The translations under genes and the position numbers were made by a program. DNA of 33,382 nucleotides from NCBI GenBank assembly GCA_913060685.1, contig CAJXVQ010000010.1, positions 1 to 33,382 on the forward strand, written 5' to 3'. Of this stretch, positions 25,001-32,433 are shown one piece after another. The notes beneath the pieces were generated by a model. The model was given only the letters and a program-made list of their open reading frames with translations, made no database searches and had not been told where the DNA came from. Source of the DNA: an uncultured Verrucomicrobiales bacterium (GTDB taxonomy: Bacteria > Verrucomicrobiota > Verrucomicrobiia > Verrucomicrobiales > Akkermansiaceae). Position 1 is the stretch's first letter, and each line of letters starts with the position of its first letter.

Positions 25001-25819
25001 GACTCCGGCACCGAGAACCACGCGATCGCCCTTGTCGGAGATTCCCTTCAGTTCGGAAACACCTTCAAGGAGCGTTTTTCTGTCCGGATGTTGAAACGCA
25101 TACTTCTCGAGATAGCCCACGTCGGTGTTTCCCGAAACATACTGGATTCCCGACTGCATGGCCTCGTCCTTTCCCACCGGCAAGTGCCAGCTGGTTCTCC
25201 GTCCCCTGATTTCATGGCTTTGAGCGGGTTCCTTGTATTCATCGGGAAAGATCTCGTCGAACCTTTTGGTCCGCTGGTAATCTTCCCGCCACTTGGTGAC
25301 GCGGGTCTCTCCTTCCAGCGGATCTTTGCAGAAAACCGACGCGGCATCGAGGATGGGCCGATAGCCCGTGCAGCGGCAAAGGTTGCCATCATAGAGCCGT
25401 TCGAGATCCTTTTTGGAAAGCTCCTCTTCCGTGTTCAGCCGGGCTTCGAGGGTCATGATAAAACCCGGTGTGCAGAAGCCACACTGGGTGGCTCCCAGTT
25501 CCCTGAATGCCTCACAGATGGGATGGCTTTCGTTTTCCGTCAGCTTCGAAAGACCTTCGACGGTCGTGATGTTTTTCCGGTGAACCGAGGCCAACGGAAT
25601 GAGACAGCTGGCACTCGATCGGTGAATCGCTCGCCTCTTCCCTTCATCCCAGTGACTGAGGATGACGGTGCAGGCGCCACACCCCCCTTCGGAGCATACC
25701 TCCTTGGTTCCGGCCCATCCGGTCTGCCGTAAAAACTGAAGCAGATTGAATCCCAGCTCCGCCGAGCCTTCTTCAACAATTACGCGTTTTCCGTTAAGGT
25801 GAAATTCGAGATTTGCCAT
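22031..25819 (-). CDS. Single-chain xanthine dehydrogenase/aldehyde oxidase-type molybdoflavoprotein
   Basis: The 1262-residue protein has the full eukaryote-like layout in one chain. A plant-type [2Fe-2S] domain (C42, C47, C50, C72) is followed by a second [2Fe-2S] domain (C113, C116, C148, C150), an FAD domain (about 200-490) and a molybdopterin domain (about 530-1262). Cys positions nearly equal those of bovine xanthine dehydrogenase. The catalytic glutamate is present (E1210 in KGIGES), as is the substrate-site Arg (R866 in TRGFG). However, the Glu that binds purine in xanthine dehydrogenases is Gln here (Q756 in GGFGGKQLR). The substrate may therefore be an aldehyde or other heterocycle. 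No signal peptide is seen, so it is cytoplasmic. No XdhC or Moco genes are in the window. Most bacterial relatives split these domains over two or three subunits. Confidence 0.94.
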   Translation of the reverse strand: MANLEFHLNGKRVIVEEGSAELGFNLLQFLRQTGWAGTKEVCSEGGCGACTVILSHWDEGKRRAIHRSSASCLIPLASVHRKNITTVEGLSKLTENESHPICEAFRELGATQCGFCTPGFIMTLEARLNTEEELSKKDLERLYDGNLCRCTGYRPILDAASVFCKDPLEGETRVTKWREDYQRTKRFDEIFPDEYKEPAQSHEIRGRRTSWHLPVGKDEAMQSGIQYVSGNTDVGYLEKYAFQHPDRKTLLEGVSELKGISDKGDRVVLGAGVTIEEVYDAFRESPDSALRALSNQCRYFANTQIRNHATIGGGIISFNAYGDLVPVWIAARAVLNFSTPDGEEELEITGPGFALPQNSLLVSVTVPKDSGNSHVESYKYARHRTDSITYLSGALSARFDPEKKTFHDFILSYSGIGPSGFRAVETEKFLEGSHLAKSHLKDAISVLKSEIEAGIDNPLPERVHAYQVRMSIAILRRFQSALRARFLKEGGSFAAETNPDEGELISRYPAVAHRAQGSFSERTDGILGKAIPHQNANLQTTGAARYSVDHEIPNCLYGTIIPSPTARGRLLSIDASEALENPDVEGVYTAKDIPGKNLFGFRVEDEEVLASERVHYVGQPVAILVAKSLAAAKEAKQLVKVVVEEEKPLITIHDALEAKSFHGNPEGYLVKQGDLEQGFSDSERVVEGELSLCGQYAFYLEPQSALAIPKDEGLLIYSSTQSPSNVVDHVSSLLDLKQNHIDVRVGRLGGGFGGKQLRAGPIAAIAALGARLSGSPVKLTLERKEDMAFCPGRGYSHAKYKAGFLPDGKINALEVDFHLSGGFSNDYSADITETATLLMDSCYHIENVRVHGRCLKTNVGSNTSTRGFGKPQASAVVETVMDHGASVLELDANLLRRRNLYRKGDHTITKTEIRDDIMAKCWDRVVEKADYEKLKLEIDEYNHSHTYTKRGIAIVGSKGNMGFIQTDDINRGLALIHVHRDATVSVTHSGIEMGQGINTRMAQVAADTLGISLENVEVTDTQSDLIPNTPPTSMVSTDLCGEAILRACANLKDTLGSYEGNFEEKVAAAYLEGKSLTETGVYNAPRLVYDYEKQQGDISYFFVWGAAVSVVEIDVLSGHYRIIKCNIVQDCGKSLNPLLDIGQAEGGFLFGVGYYMTEEMIYTGKGELVSNNVSSYKIPGPGDIPLDWDIELLNHDPGHSGLHNSKGIGESNVQLGLSVYFATKEAVRAARLEHGLSGEFPMDFPASVDRVGAVLPGMESMI

Positions 25820-26021
25820 GGGGATGACCCTATCTGACCGGTCTCACCCGTCCACTCCTGTCTCGCCCCCCGTGTCACCGGATTGGACAGGGGGTCCTCG
25901 ATCCACTCGGCAGGAAACCCAGAAAATAGGAGGCAGGGCGGAATGCCGCTGTCCGACGATTACCGGCGCCCGCCCCCTCTCCCATCCCCTTAACGGCATC
26001 GTCAATCGCTCCACCTCAAAA

Positions 26022-26141
26022 GAAAATCCCGGGCAGGTGTATCTTTACGTAGGCTCGAAAAATAACACCGGTTCCCTGGAGATTGACAAGGCTGGCCTGC
26101 CGAATGGTTCCCTCTACGGAATCCAAGTTGCCATTACCCAG
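26022..26141 (+). pseudogene. Fragment resembling a PhoX/DUF839-type beta-propeller protein
   Basis: In the 344-bp gap between the xanthine dehydrogenase-like gene and the CHRD gene, about 40 codons on the plus strand encode a convincing protein core. It starts at NPGQVYLYVGSKNNTG and continues through IDKAGLPNGSLYGIQV. I recall this pattern (GQVYVYVGxKxxTGxxIxKAGLxNGxLYGV) from exported PhoX/DUF839-like propeller proteins. Upstream and downstream the frame continues with unrelated, low-quality sequence, and no start or domain partner is visible. It is probably the relic of a deleted gene. Its 3' end abuts the CHRD gene stop. The rest of the gap (25820-26021) shows nothing else. Confidence 0.5.
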
Positions 26142-26163
26142 TCATCAGAGAGCAGAGGTGCCC

Positions 26164-28509
26164 CTAAAATTCCTCGACTCTGAAATACTGTCCGGGGTTG
26201 CCAGCGATATCAAATGACTGGGTATACTGCGTGGTAGCGCCTTGGCTCTGAATACCGTCCTGAAGTTCGATCCAATCAAACAGATTGTTCGAAGAAAATA
26301 GGGAATACTCCCGGTTCGGCCGCGAATTCCATTTCAGGTTGACCTCACCAAGAGCGGTGTTGACCGTGATGTCGGTGATCTGGAATGGAATGGGTGGGGC
26401 GGCAGGGCCAATGGGGGTGAGCTCCCCGCTCGCGAGGTCTGCAATTTGTTGAGCCGAAAGAACGGTATCCCACACCGCGACGTCATCAATTTGACCCAGG
26501 AAGAAGTTTCCCGTGGCGTCCTGGATTCCGCCTCCACCGATGTTGAAGAAAAACGCGGAAGAGGGGGCACCCCCGGAAGCGCCCGAACCGGATTCCACAC
26601 CATCAAGGTAAAGTTTGCGCTCGGTGGCACTGTTCGTCACCAAAATGTGGACCCAGTCTTCGGTTGTGGGTCCGAACACGACACCACCCGCTTGCATCAC
26701 GCCACCCTGGGCCGACCAGTATTCAATTTGGCTGGGATTGATCATCCCGAACTCGATGGTATCATTCTGACCCCACAACCCCGTTCGGTTTCCCAATTGT
26801 GGATCGTCCATTTTGACCCAGCCCGACATCGTAAATTCGGCAAGTCCATTGAGCAGCGACGCCGCGGTGGTCACCGAGTCATCAAGTCCATCAAACTCAA
26901 TGGCGAAGTCTCCCGGCTCCCCGGTGTGTCCATCCACAAACACCGCCCCACCATTGACCGTGCCATGGTTGAGGTTGGTCGACAAATCTGCAGTGGGCGT
27001 GACTTCGTCATCGAATGACCAGTATCCGATGACGGGAGGAAGCGGTGGAAAATCGGCTCCGTTCGTCGGGTTGGTGCCCAGGTCAATCTCGACACTGTCG
27101 CTGAATCCATCGGCGTCGGTGTCGGCGAGATTGGGATTGGTTCCGGGCGAAGCCGCATTGACGAAGGTCATGGAATTGTCCTCGACACTGTCTTCGAGCC
27201 CATCGCCGTCGGAGTCTGAATTCAGCGGGTCGGTTCCGGTATCGGTGCTACTGACATAGGTTCCGGTATTGGTCTCCACTCCGTCGCCCAGGGTATCGTC
27301 ATCCGAATCCTCGTCCTGGGGATCCGTCCCATTTAGAAACTCGTCGAGGTTACTTACCATGTCGCTATCAAGGTCACCCGCCGCATCATCCATTTCCTTA
27401 TCGAGGCCATTGGCCTCTTCATAAGAATCCGGCATGCCGTCGCCATCAAGGTCTGCGAGCGAAGTGATGGTGATGGAGTCCAGCTCCCAGTTTGGGGTCA
27501 TCGTTCCCACCGCGCCCTGGTCATTGGCCATCAGGAACTGGAACTGGACGGTGTCACCGGCACCCAATGAAAACGGGCCGGCCGTGCTCGTGATGTAGGT
27601 TCCCGCCGGATGCCCGGGAGAGATTCCGCCAAATCCAATCAATCCGCCGAGGGCGTGCGCCCCGATGAGGCTACCGGTGTTGTAGCCGTTCCCGGTGAAC
27701 TCGTCACCTTCGACATACCGAAAAGATCCTCCATTGACGCTGATAAACACCCCGCCTCCATCCCAATCGCCACCCTCAATATCGTAGCGATGATCAAAGC
27801 TCAGAACGTATCCCCCATCCGCCTCGACGGTAAGCTCCGGACTGGTCAATCTGGTATGCTCGTTGGCCAATCCATTTTCCGATCCATCTGTCGACCAGGT
27901 GCCGGCTACCGCATCGTGGGCCCACGGATCCGTGTGATCGTTTTCGTTGGTGACAGTAAACCCTCCGTCGCCATCGGAAAAATCTTCCGATAGCAGGGTT
28001 ACGGTCTGCGGAAGGGCCACCAGATGTCCCCGAATTTCACCTCCGCCATTGGTGCTGGTGTGCACATTGATATAGCTGCGTCCGGCCAGGACGTCGTCGG
28101 CTGCCCCCTGGGTCAGACTGAGTATTCCGATAAAGGATCCGTCGCTGGGGCTGGTGCCGAAGCCTGGAAGACCTCCCAGAACGCCCGCATTGTCGGTGAA
28201 TCCGCCGGGAGCCGCATTCGCCGTGGAGCCATGGAGGTGCAGATTGGTGACCGTGCTGCTGAGGTCGGTAAAGCCGTTACCCGATCCCCAGCGAATATCG
28301 ATGGAGATCTCATTGGTGTCGGTGTCGAGGGTGATCCCGCCTGGTCCGATACCGCCGGTTCCCGGGATGCCATTGACGGTTCCGTTGACGTTGGTGGAGA
28401 GCAAACCCCCACCTCCGTTCCCATCGAGCTTGAAGGTGATAATGTCGGCTTGTGCCGTCACTCCTGTAAAAAGGAGGCCGACTGTGGTCAAAGTTAGATT
28501 GAGTTTCAT
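26164..28509 (-). CDS. Secreted CHRD - TSP3 - LamG multidomain protein
   Basis: From the ATG at 28509 the product is 781 residues: a signal peptide (cut after about 22), a CHRD domain (about 25-165, with LHLHGS and GEIRGHLV) and a jelly-roll-like segment (about 170-350). Calcium-binding thrombospondin type 3 repeats follow (about 353-485, several DxDxDG motifs), then a LamG/concanavalin-A-like domain (about 494-692, IGYWSFDD to DDVAVWD). A C-terminal fibronectin-like module (about 708-781) ends the protein. It is likely extracellular, and its calcium-bound spacer and lectin-like fold suggest adhesion or glycan binding. It has no PEP-CTERM tail, although such proteins often have one in this group. 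An in-frame ATG at 28542 would add 11 residues before the signal and is less likely. It sits downstream of two sulfatases. Confidence 0.9.
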   Translation of the reverse strand: MKLNLTLTTVGLLFTGVTAQADIITFKLDGNGGGGLLSTNVNGTVNGIPGTGGIGPGGITLDTDTNEISIDIRWGSGNGFTDLSSTVTNLHLHGSTANAAPGGFTDNAGVLGGLPGFGTSPSDGSFIGILSLTQGAADDVLAGRSYINVHTSTNGGGEIRGHLVALPQTVTLLSEDFSDGDGGFTVTNENDHTDPWAHDAVAGTWSTDGSENGLANEHTRLTSPELTVEADGGYVLSFDHRYDIEGGDWDGGGVFISVNGGSFRYVEGDEFTGNGYNTGSLIGAHALGGLIGFGGISPGHPAGTYITSTAGPFSLGAGDTVQFQFLMANDQGAVGTMTPNWELDSITITSLADLDGDGMPDSYEEANGLDKEMDDAAGDLDSDMVSNLDEFLNGTDPQDEDSDDDTLGDGVETNTGTYVSSTDTGTDPLNSDSDGDGLEDSVEDNSMTFVNAASPGTNPNLADTDADGFSDSVEIDLGTNPTNGADFPPLPPVIGYWSFDDEVTPTADLSTNLNHGTVNGGAVFVDGHTGEPGDFAIEFDGLDDSVTTAASLLNGLAEFTMSGWVKMDDPQLGNRTGLWGQNDTIEFGMINPSQIEYWSAQGGVMQAGGVVFGPTTEDWVHILVTNSATERKLYLDGVESGSGASGGAPSSAFFFNIGGGGIQDATGNFFLGQIDDVAVWDTVLSAQQIADLASGELTPIGPAAPPIPFQITDITVNTALGEVNLKWNSRPNREYSLFSSNNLFDWIELQDGIQSQGATTQYTQSFDIAGNPGQYFRVEEF

Positions 28510-28610
28510 GTGTGGAACGGTGGCTTGTGGATAAATGGTCAAGCACCAATGATGCCAAGACCGAACCTATGTGTATCACGACTGCATGGGCCTCGGCAAA
28601 GGCGGAATTC

Positions 28611-28638
28611 ATATTCCGGCGTTTTAGGGCCGGAGTAT
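28611..28638. promoter_or_regulatory. Hairpin between sulfatase 1 and the CHRD gene
   Basis: The sequence atattccggc (28611-28620) pairs with gccggagtat (28629-28638) with one G-U, around an 8-nt loop. It lies 101 nt after the sulfatase stop and 102 nt before the CHRD start on the minus strand. No T-run follows, so it may be a processing or protein-binding site rather than a terminator. Nothing else is seen in the 229-bp gap. Confidence 0.35.
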
Positions 28639-28738
28639 TCCAGTGCTCCCTGGCCTACTCACTCAGCCCTCTCTCACCTCCCAATCTCCGAAACAGCGCC
28701 CCCAAGCCTCCCACTCAAAAAGCGAAATTCTGGCAAGC

Positions 28739-30358
28739 TTACTTCGTCCGGGGAGGAAATACCGCCTTTGTTTTCACGCTCGTGGTGTTGCGCATTTTGG
28801 TTTGCCACTCCTTGGGCTTCGTCGGGAGAACGGTATCATCGCCGTAGCCTTTTTGCAGTTCGAGGAGTTGCTTGCGGATGTCTCCAATCAGTTCCTTCTT
28901 CTCCGGGTTCCCGTAGAGGTTTTTCAACTCATCGGGGTCCGTTTTGAGGTCGTAGAATTCCCATTCGCCAAATTCATAGAAGTTGATGAGTTTATACCGA
29001 TCGGTCCGAATACCATTGTGGCGGGGAACCTGATGGTAGGAGGGATACTCGTAGTAATGGTAGTAGATGGACTTTCTCCAGTCAGCTGGCTTGGTTCCCT
29101 TCATGAGTGGAACGAGCGATTGGCCCTGCATATCTTCGGGGATTTTTGCTCCGGCCATCTCGAGGAAGGTCTGCGCGTAGTCGAGATTTTGGACGAGGTC
29201 GGTGTTGCGTGATCCGGGCTTGATGACTCCGGGCCAGGAGACAATGAGAGGCATCTTTAAAGATTCCTCGTACATCCAGCGTTTGTCGTACCAGCCATGG
29301 TCGCCGATATAGAAACCCTGATCAGAGGAGTAAACGAAGATGGTGTTGTCAGCAAGACCCTCGTCTTCAAGGGTTTTGCGGAGGCGGGCAAGGTTTTCAT
29401 CGACGCCTTTAATGCTGCGGAGGTAGTTCTTGGCGTAGCGCTGGAACTTCCAGCGAACGAGGTCGCGGCCGGTGAGCTTGGCCTCGCGGAAGGCTTTGTC
29501 CTTGGGACCATAGGCCGCGCGCCAGACCTTGAGTTGCTCCGGAGTCATGCGCTTCATGTTCACGTAAGCGGAGCGATCTTCGCTGGGGCGGCGTTGTTTG
29601 GGAACTTCGAGGTCGGGGGTCAGGTCGGTGAAGAGGTCGTGGTCGAGATACATGTGGCGCTCGATTTCCATCTCCTGATGCTGCGCGGGAATGCGGCCTT
29701 CGTATTGGTCGAAAAGGGTGGTGGGCTCGGGAATTTCGATATCGTCGTAAAGATGCAGGTGTCGCAAAGCGGGCATCCAGGTCCGGTGCGGAGCCTTGTG
29801 CTGGCACATGAGCATGAAGGGCTTGCCGAGGGCTTTTGATTCCTTGACGAACTCAATGGCCATGTCGGTGACAATATCGGTGCAGTATCCCGGGACAACC
29901 TTGCGGCCTTCGGGGGTGATCATGGCGGGGTTGTAGTAGTCGCCTTGTCCTGGAAGGACGGCCCACGAATCGAATCCCTGGGGCTTCCCTTTGAGGTGGG
30001 ATTTCCCGTAGAGAGCGGTGTGATAGCCGGCGGCGCGGAGAATTTTAGGGAAGATTTGTTGGTTCCAATCGAAGCTGTTCCCGTTGTTCATGAAGCCATT
30101 GATGTGGCTGTGTTTGCCACTCATGATGACGGCGCGGGACGGCCCGCAGATCGAGTTGGTGCAGAAGGAGTTCTCAAAGAGCATGCCGTCGGCGGCGAGC
30201 TTGTCGATTTCCGGGGTGGGGTTGACGGATTTGAGCCAGCCGTTGTAGGCCCCGATGGCGTGGGGCGCGTGGTCGTCGGTGAAGAAAAAAACGATGTTGG
30301 GTTTCTTCGCGTGGGTGATCGCGACAAGAGGAAGTAAAAGAAGGAGCAGAAGCTTCAT
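28739..30358 (-). CDS. Exported type I sulfatase, N-acetylglucosamine-6-sulfatase-like
   Basis: The 539-residue product has a 17-residue signal peptide and a type I (formylglycine) sulfatase fold. The active-site motif is C71-G-P-S-R75, whose Cys is oxidised to formylglycine. D28 and D29 (FFFTDDH) bind calcium. Sequence around the motif (NSICGPSRAVIMSGKHSHINGF, and FPKILRAAGYHTALYGKSHLK) resembles family S1_11 enzymes that remove 6-O-sulfate from N-acetylglucosamine; this substrate call is tentative. It acts in the periplasm or outside the cell on sulfated glycans. No maturase gene is in the window. It is 100 bp downstream of a second sulfatase on the same strand. Confidence 0.93.
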   Translation of the reverse strand: MKLLLLLLLPLVAITHAKKPNIVFFFTDDHAPHAIGAYNGWLKSVNPTPEIDKLAADGMLFENSFCTNSICGPSRAVIMSGKHSHINGFMNNGNSFDWNQQIFPKILRAAGYHTALYGKSHLKGKPQGFDSWAVLPGQGDYYNPAMITPEGRKVVPGYCTDIVTDMAIEFVKESKALGKPFMLMCQHKAPHRTWMPALRHLHLYDDIEIPEPTTLFDQYEGRIPAQHQEMEIERHMYLDHDLFTDLTPDLEVPKQRRPSEDRSAYVNMKRMTPEQLKVWRAAYGPKDKAFREAKLTGRDLVRWKFQRYAKNYLRSIKGVDENLARLRKTLEDEGLADNTIFVYSSDQGFYIGDHGWYDKRWMYEESLKMPLIVSWPGVIKPGSRNTDLVQNLDYAQTFLEMAGAKIPEDMQGQSLVPLMKGTKPADWRKSIYYHYYEYPSYHQVPRHNGIRTDRYKLINFYEFGEWEFYDLKTDPDELKNLYGNPEKKELIGDIRKQLLELQKGYGDDTVLPTKPKEWQTKMRNTTSVKTKAVFPPRTK

Positions 30359-30395
30359 TCGTCGAAACTAGAGAAACGAAAAAGATTTGTCCAGC

Positions 30396-30415
30396 GAGGG
30401 AGGCATGATTCCCTC
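30396..30415. terminator. Weak hairpin between the two sulfatase genes
   Basis: The sequence gaggga (30396-30401) pairs with tccctc (30410-30415) around an 8-nt loop, 44 nt after the upstream sulfatase stop on the minus strand. A T-rich stretch (atcttttt) begins only about 8 nt after the stem, so it is at most a weak terminator or attenuator. It sits 38 nt before the downstream sulfatase start. Confidence 0.3.
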
Positions 30416-30458
30416 AGAGAGGTCATTTGACGGATTTTGGCGATGGTAAGAAGAGAGG

Positions 30459-32255
30459 CTATTCGCGGTCGGTTTCGGCTTTCTTGTCAACCCGTTCGAG
30501 AACAAGAGAGTAGACGTCGATTCCCCGCTCCCCGACCAAGTTCGGTGCAGTGAGAGTAAGATGATCCCGCCCTGTCTTCAGGGTGAGAACACCAAGATCG
30601 AGGGGCTTGAAATCCTTCACCAAGTAGTGCGATTTGGCGACGCGTTCTTTTGATTTGTCCCAGAGGGGCGGATCGAAGGCCTCCGTGACGGTGGTTTCGG
30701 TCGTCGCGTGGCCCCACGCGAGGCGGATCCCGGCGCCGACGTTTGGCGCAGGACAAGTGTAGTAGACGGTCGCCCGATACTCCCCTGCCCTGCCGACCTT
30801 GATGTCCCAGGTGATCGAGTCGTCCGGGTGTGTCCAGTTTGTGAAGAAGGAATTGTTCGGGGCCTTTGAGCTCCGCTGAATGGTGCCGTGAGGGATTCCA
30901 TCCCGAGCGGGCAGCGTCGTCGATTCCGCATATCCGACGGTAAACGGCCGATCGGCATTGGCGGCGAAGTGTTTGTCGGCTTCGAGGCGATAGGCGGCCA
31001 AGGCGTTGCGAAGTTCTGCGGCGATGGCAGGATGTTTGCCGGCAACATTATCACGCTGCCCCCGATCCTTGTAAATGTCGAAGAGCGCGCCTCTCTCATC
31101 CATGCGATATCTCGTGGTGCGAACGGTCGTGCGCTTTTTCCCCCAGACACTGAAGAGTTGGCGATCAGGCCATTCGACGTTGGGATCTCCCTGCAGCAGG
31201 CCTGCGAAACTCCGTCCTTCGACCGGTTTCGCCGTTTTGGCGGGCACCCGGGCCAGCTCGGTCAGGGTTGGGAGCAAATCGATGGCACCGGCAACTTCGG
31301 CAATCGTCCGGCCGGCGGGGATGTGACCGGGCCAACGAATCAGAAAGGGGGAACGCAGCCCCCCTTCATCAGTGCTCCCCTTCTTGCCCTTCATTCCGCC
31401 ATTCCAGCGGAAGCTGTTGGGCCCGTTGTCAGAGAAGTAGACCACGATGGTTTCCTCCCGCAGTCCGAGGGTATCCAGTTTTTTGAGGATGCGACCGACG
31501 TTCCAATCGATATTCTCACACATCGCAAGGGCGGCCCGGGTTGCGGGAAAGTCTTCCTTTTTCGGGTCACGATTTCGCATCGCCGGATCGAGACCGTCGA
31601 ACTTCTCATAGAAATTGTCATCGACGTAAAAGGGCGAGTGCGGCGTGTTGAAGGGCACGTAGCAGAGGAAGGGGCTTTCGTGGTGTTCCTCGATAAAGCG
31701 GAGGGCATGATCGGTGAGATCGTCCGTGAGATATCCCTTTCCCTTCACCTGCTTCCGGTTGTGATCCAAGGGCGGGCTGAAGTAATGCCCCCAATGCCCT
31801 GAGGTGAAACCGTAGAATTCATCAAACCCGCGGTCGAGTGGATGATAGGGCGCTTGCGTGCCGTTGTGCCATTTCCCGAAGGCTCCGGTGGCATAGCCTC
31901 CCGCCTGAAACAGGTCGGGCAAGGTGGTTTCGTCTGGATTCAGTCGGCCCGTTCCCTCACTCACGCCACTCACTCCCGTGCGGAAATGATAGCGCCCCGT
32001 CAGGAACTCGGCCCGGGTCGGAGCGCACACCGCGCACACGTAGAAATTCTCGAGCATCGCTCCATCTCTCGCCAACGAATCGATATTCGGGGTCGCCAGG
32101 TTTGTGTTTCCGTGGACGCTCAAATCGCCCCAACCCTGGTCATCGGCCAAAAAGATGACGAGATTCGGCCGCCGTTCTTCCGAGGAGAAAGAACTGGCTG
32201 GAGCCAGGAAGAGCAGTCCGGCAAAGAGGCCAATAGGAAGGGAGAATCGACTCAT
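30459..32255 (-). CDS. Exported type I arylsulfatase-like sulfatase with C-terminal beta-sandwich
   Basis: From the ATG at 32255 the product is 598 residues. It has a signal peptide (cut near 25), a sulfatase domain (about 29-440) and a C-terminal galactose-binding-like beta-sandwich (about 470-595), probably for glycan binding. The formylglycine motif is C77-A-P-T-R81 (VCAPTR), and D38-D39 (FLADDQG) start the calcium site. FGKWH and VVYFSDNG are typical. An upstream ATG at 32270 adds five residues but lies inside an inverted repeat, so 32255 is preferred. Substrate is not determined. It heads a probable transcript with the second sulfatase and perhaps the CHRD gene, suggesting a sulfated-polysaccharide module. 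Confidence 0.92.
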   Translation of the reverse strand: MSRFSLPIGLFAGLLFLAPASSFSSEERRPNLVIFLADDQGWGDLSVHGNTNLATPNIDSLARDGAMLENFYVCAVCAPTRAEFLTGRYHFRTGVSGVSEGTGRLNPDETTLPDLFQAGGYATGAFGKWHNGTQAPYHPLDRGFDEFYGFTSGHWGHYFSPPLDHNRKQVKGKGYLTDDLTDHALRFIEEHHESPFLCYVPFNTPHSPFYVDDNFYEKFDGLDPAMRNRDPKKEDFPATRAALAMCENIDWNVGRILKKLDTLGLREETIVVYFSDNGPNSFRWNGGMKGKKGSTDEGGLRSPFLIRWPGHIPAGRTIAEVAGAIDLLPTLTELARVPAKTAKPVEGRSFAGLLQGDPNVEWPDRQLFSVWGKKRTTVRTTRYRMDERGALFDIYKDRGQRDNVAGKHPAIAAELRNALAAYRLEADKHFAANADRPFTVGYAESTTLPARDGIPHGTIQRSSKAPNNSFFTNWTHPDDSITWDIKVGRAGEYRATVYYTCPAPNVGAGIRLAWGHATTETTVTEAFDPPLWDKSKERVAKSHYLVKDFKPLDLGVLTLKTGRDHLTLTAPNLVGERGIDVYSLVLERVDKKAETDRE

Positions 32256-32263
32256 AAAAAAGG

Positions 32264-32297
32264 GTCTCATTGAGACAAGCGGGTCTCAAGCAGAGAC
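32264..32297. promoter_or_regulatory. Tandem GTCTC/GAGAC inverted repeats upstream of the sulfatases
   Basis: Two dyads, GTCTC-N3-GAGAC (32264-32276) and GTCTC-N5-GAGAC (32283-32297), have left arms 19 bp apart, close to two helical turns. Both left arms lie within a longer direct repeat, GGGTCTCA. They lie just upstream of the sulfatase start and 137-170 bp from the divergent GTG-start gene. They look like a two-site operator, but no cognate regulator is in the window. Confidence 0.45.
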
Positions 32298-32433
32298 TCC
32301 TTCCAGAAAGCTATCTTTTTAAAAACACCTCATTCAAATTTCATCTTGCGGCTTTCATTCCCCAATGAACTGTCCACAACGGCGGTCAACCAAGGACTCG
32401 ATCCCGTCTTAAAATTTCCAACTTAATCCAATC

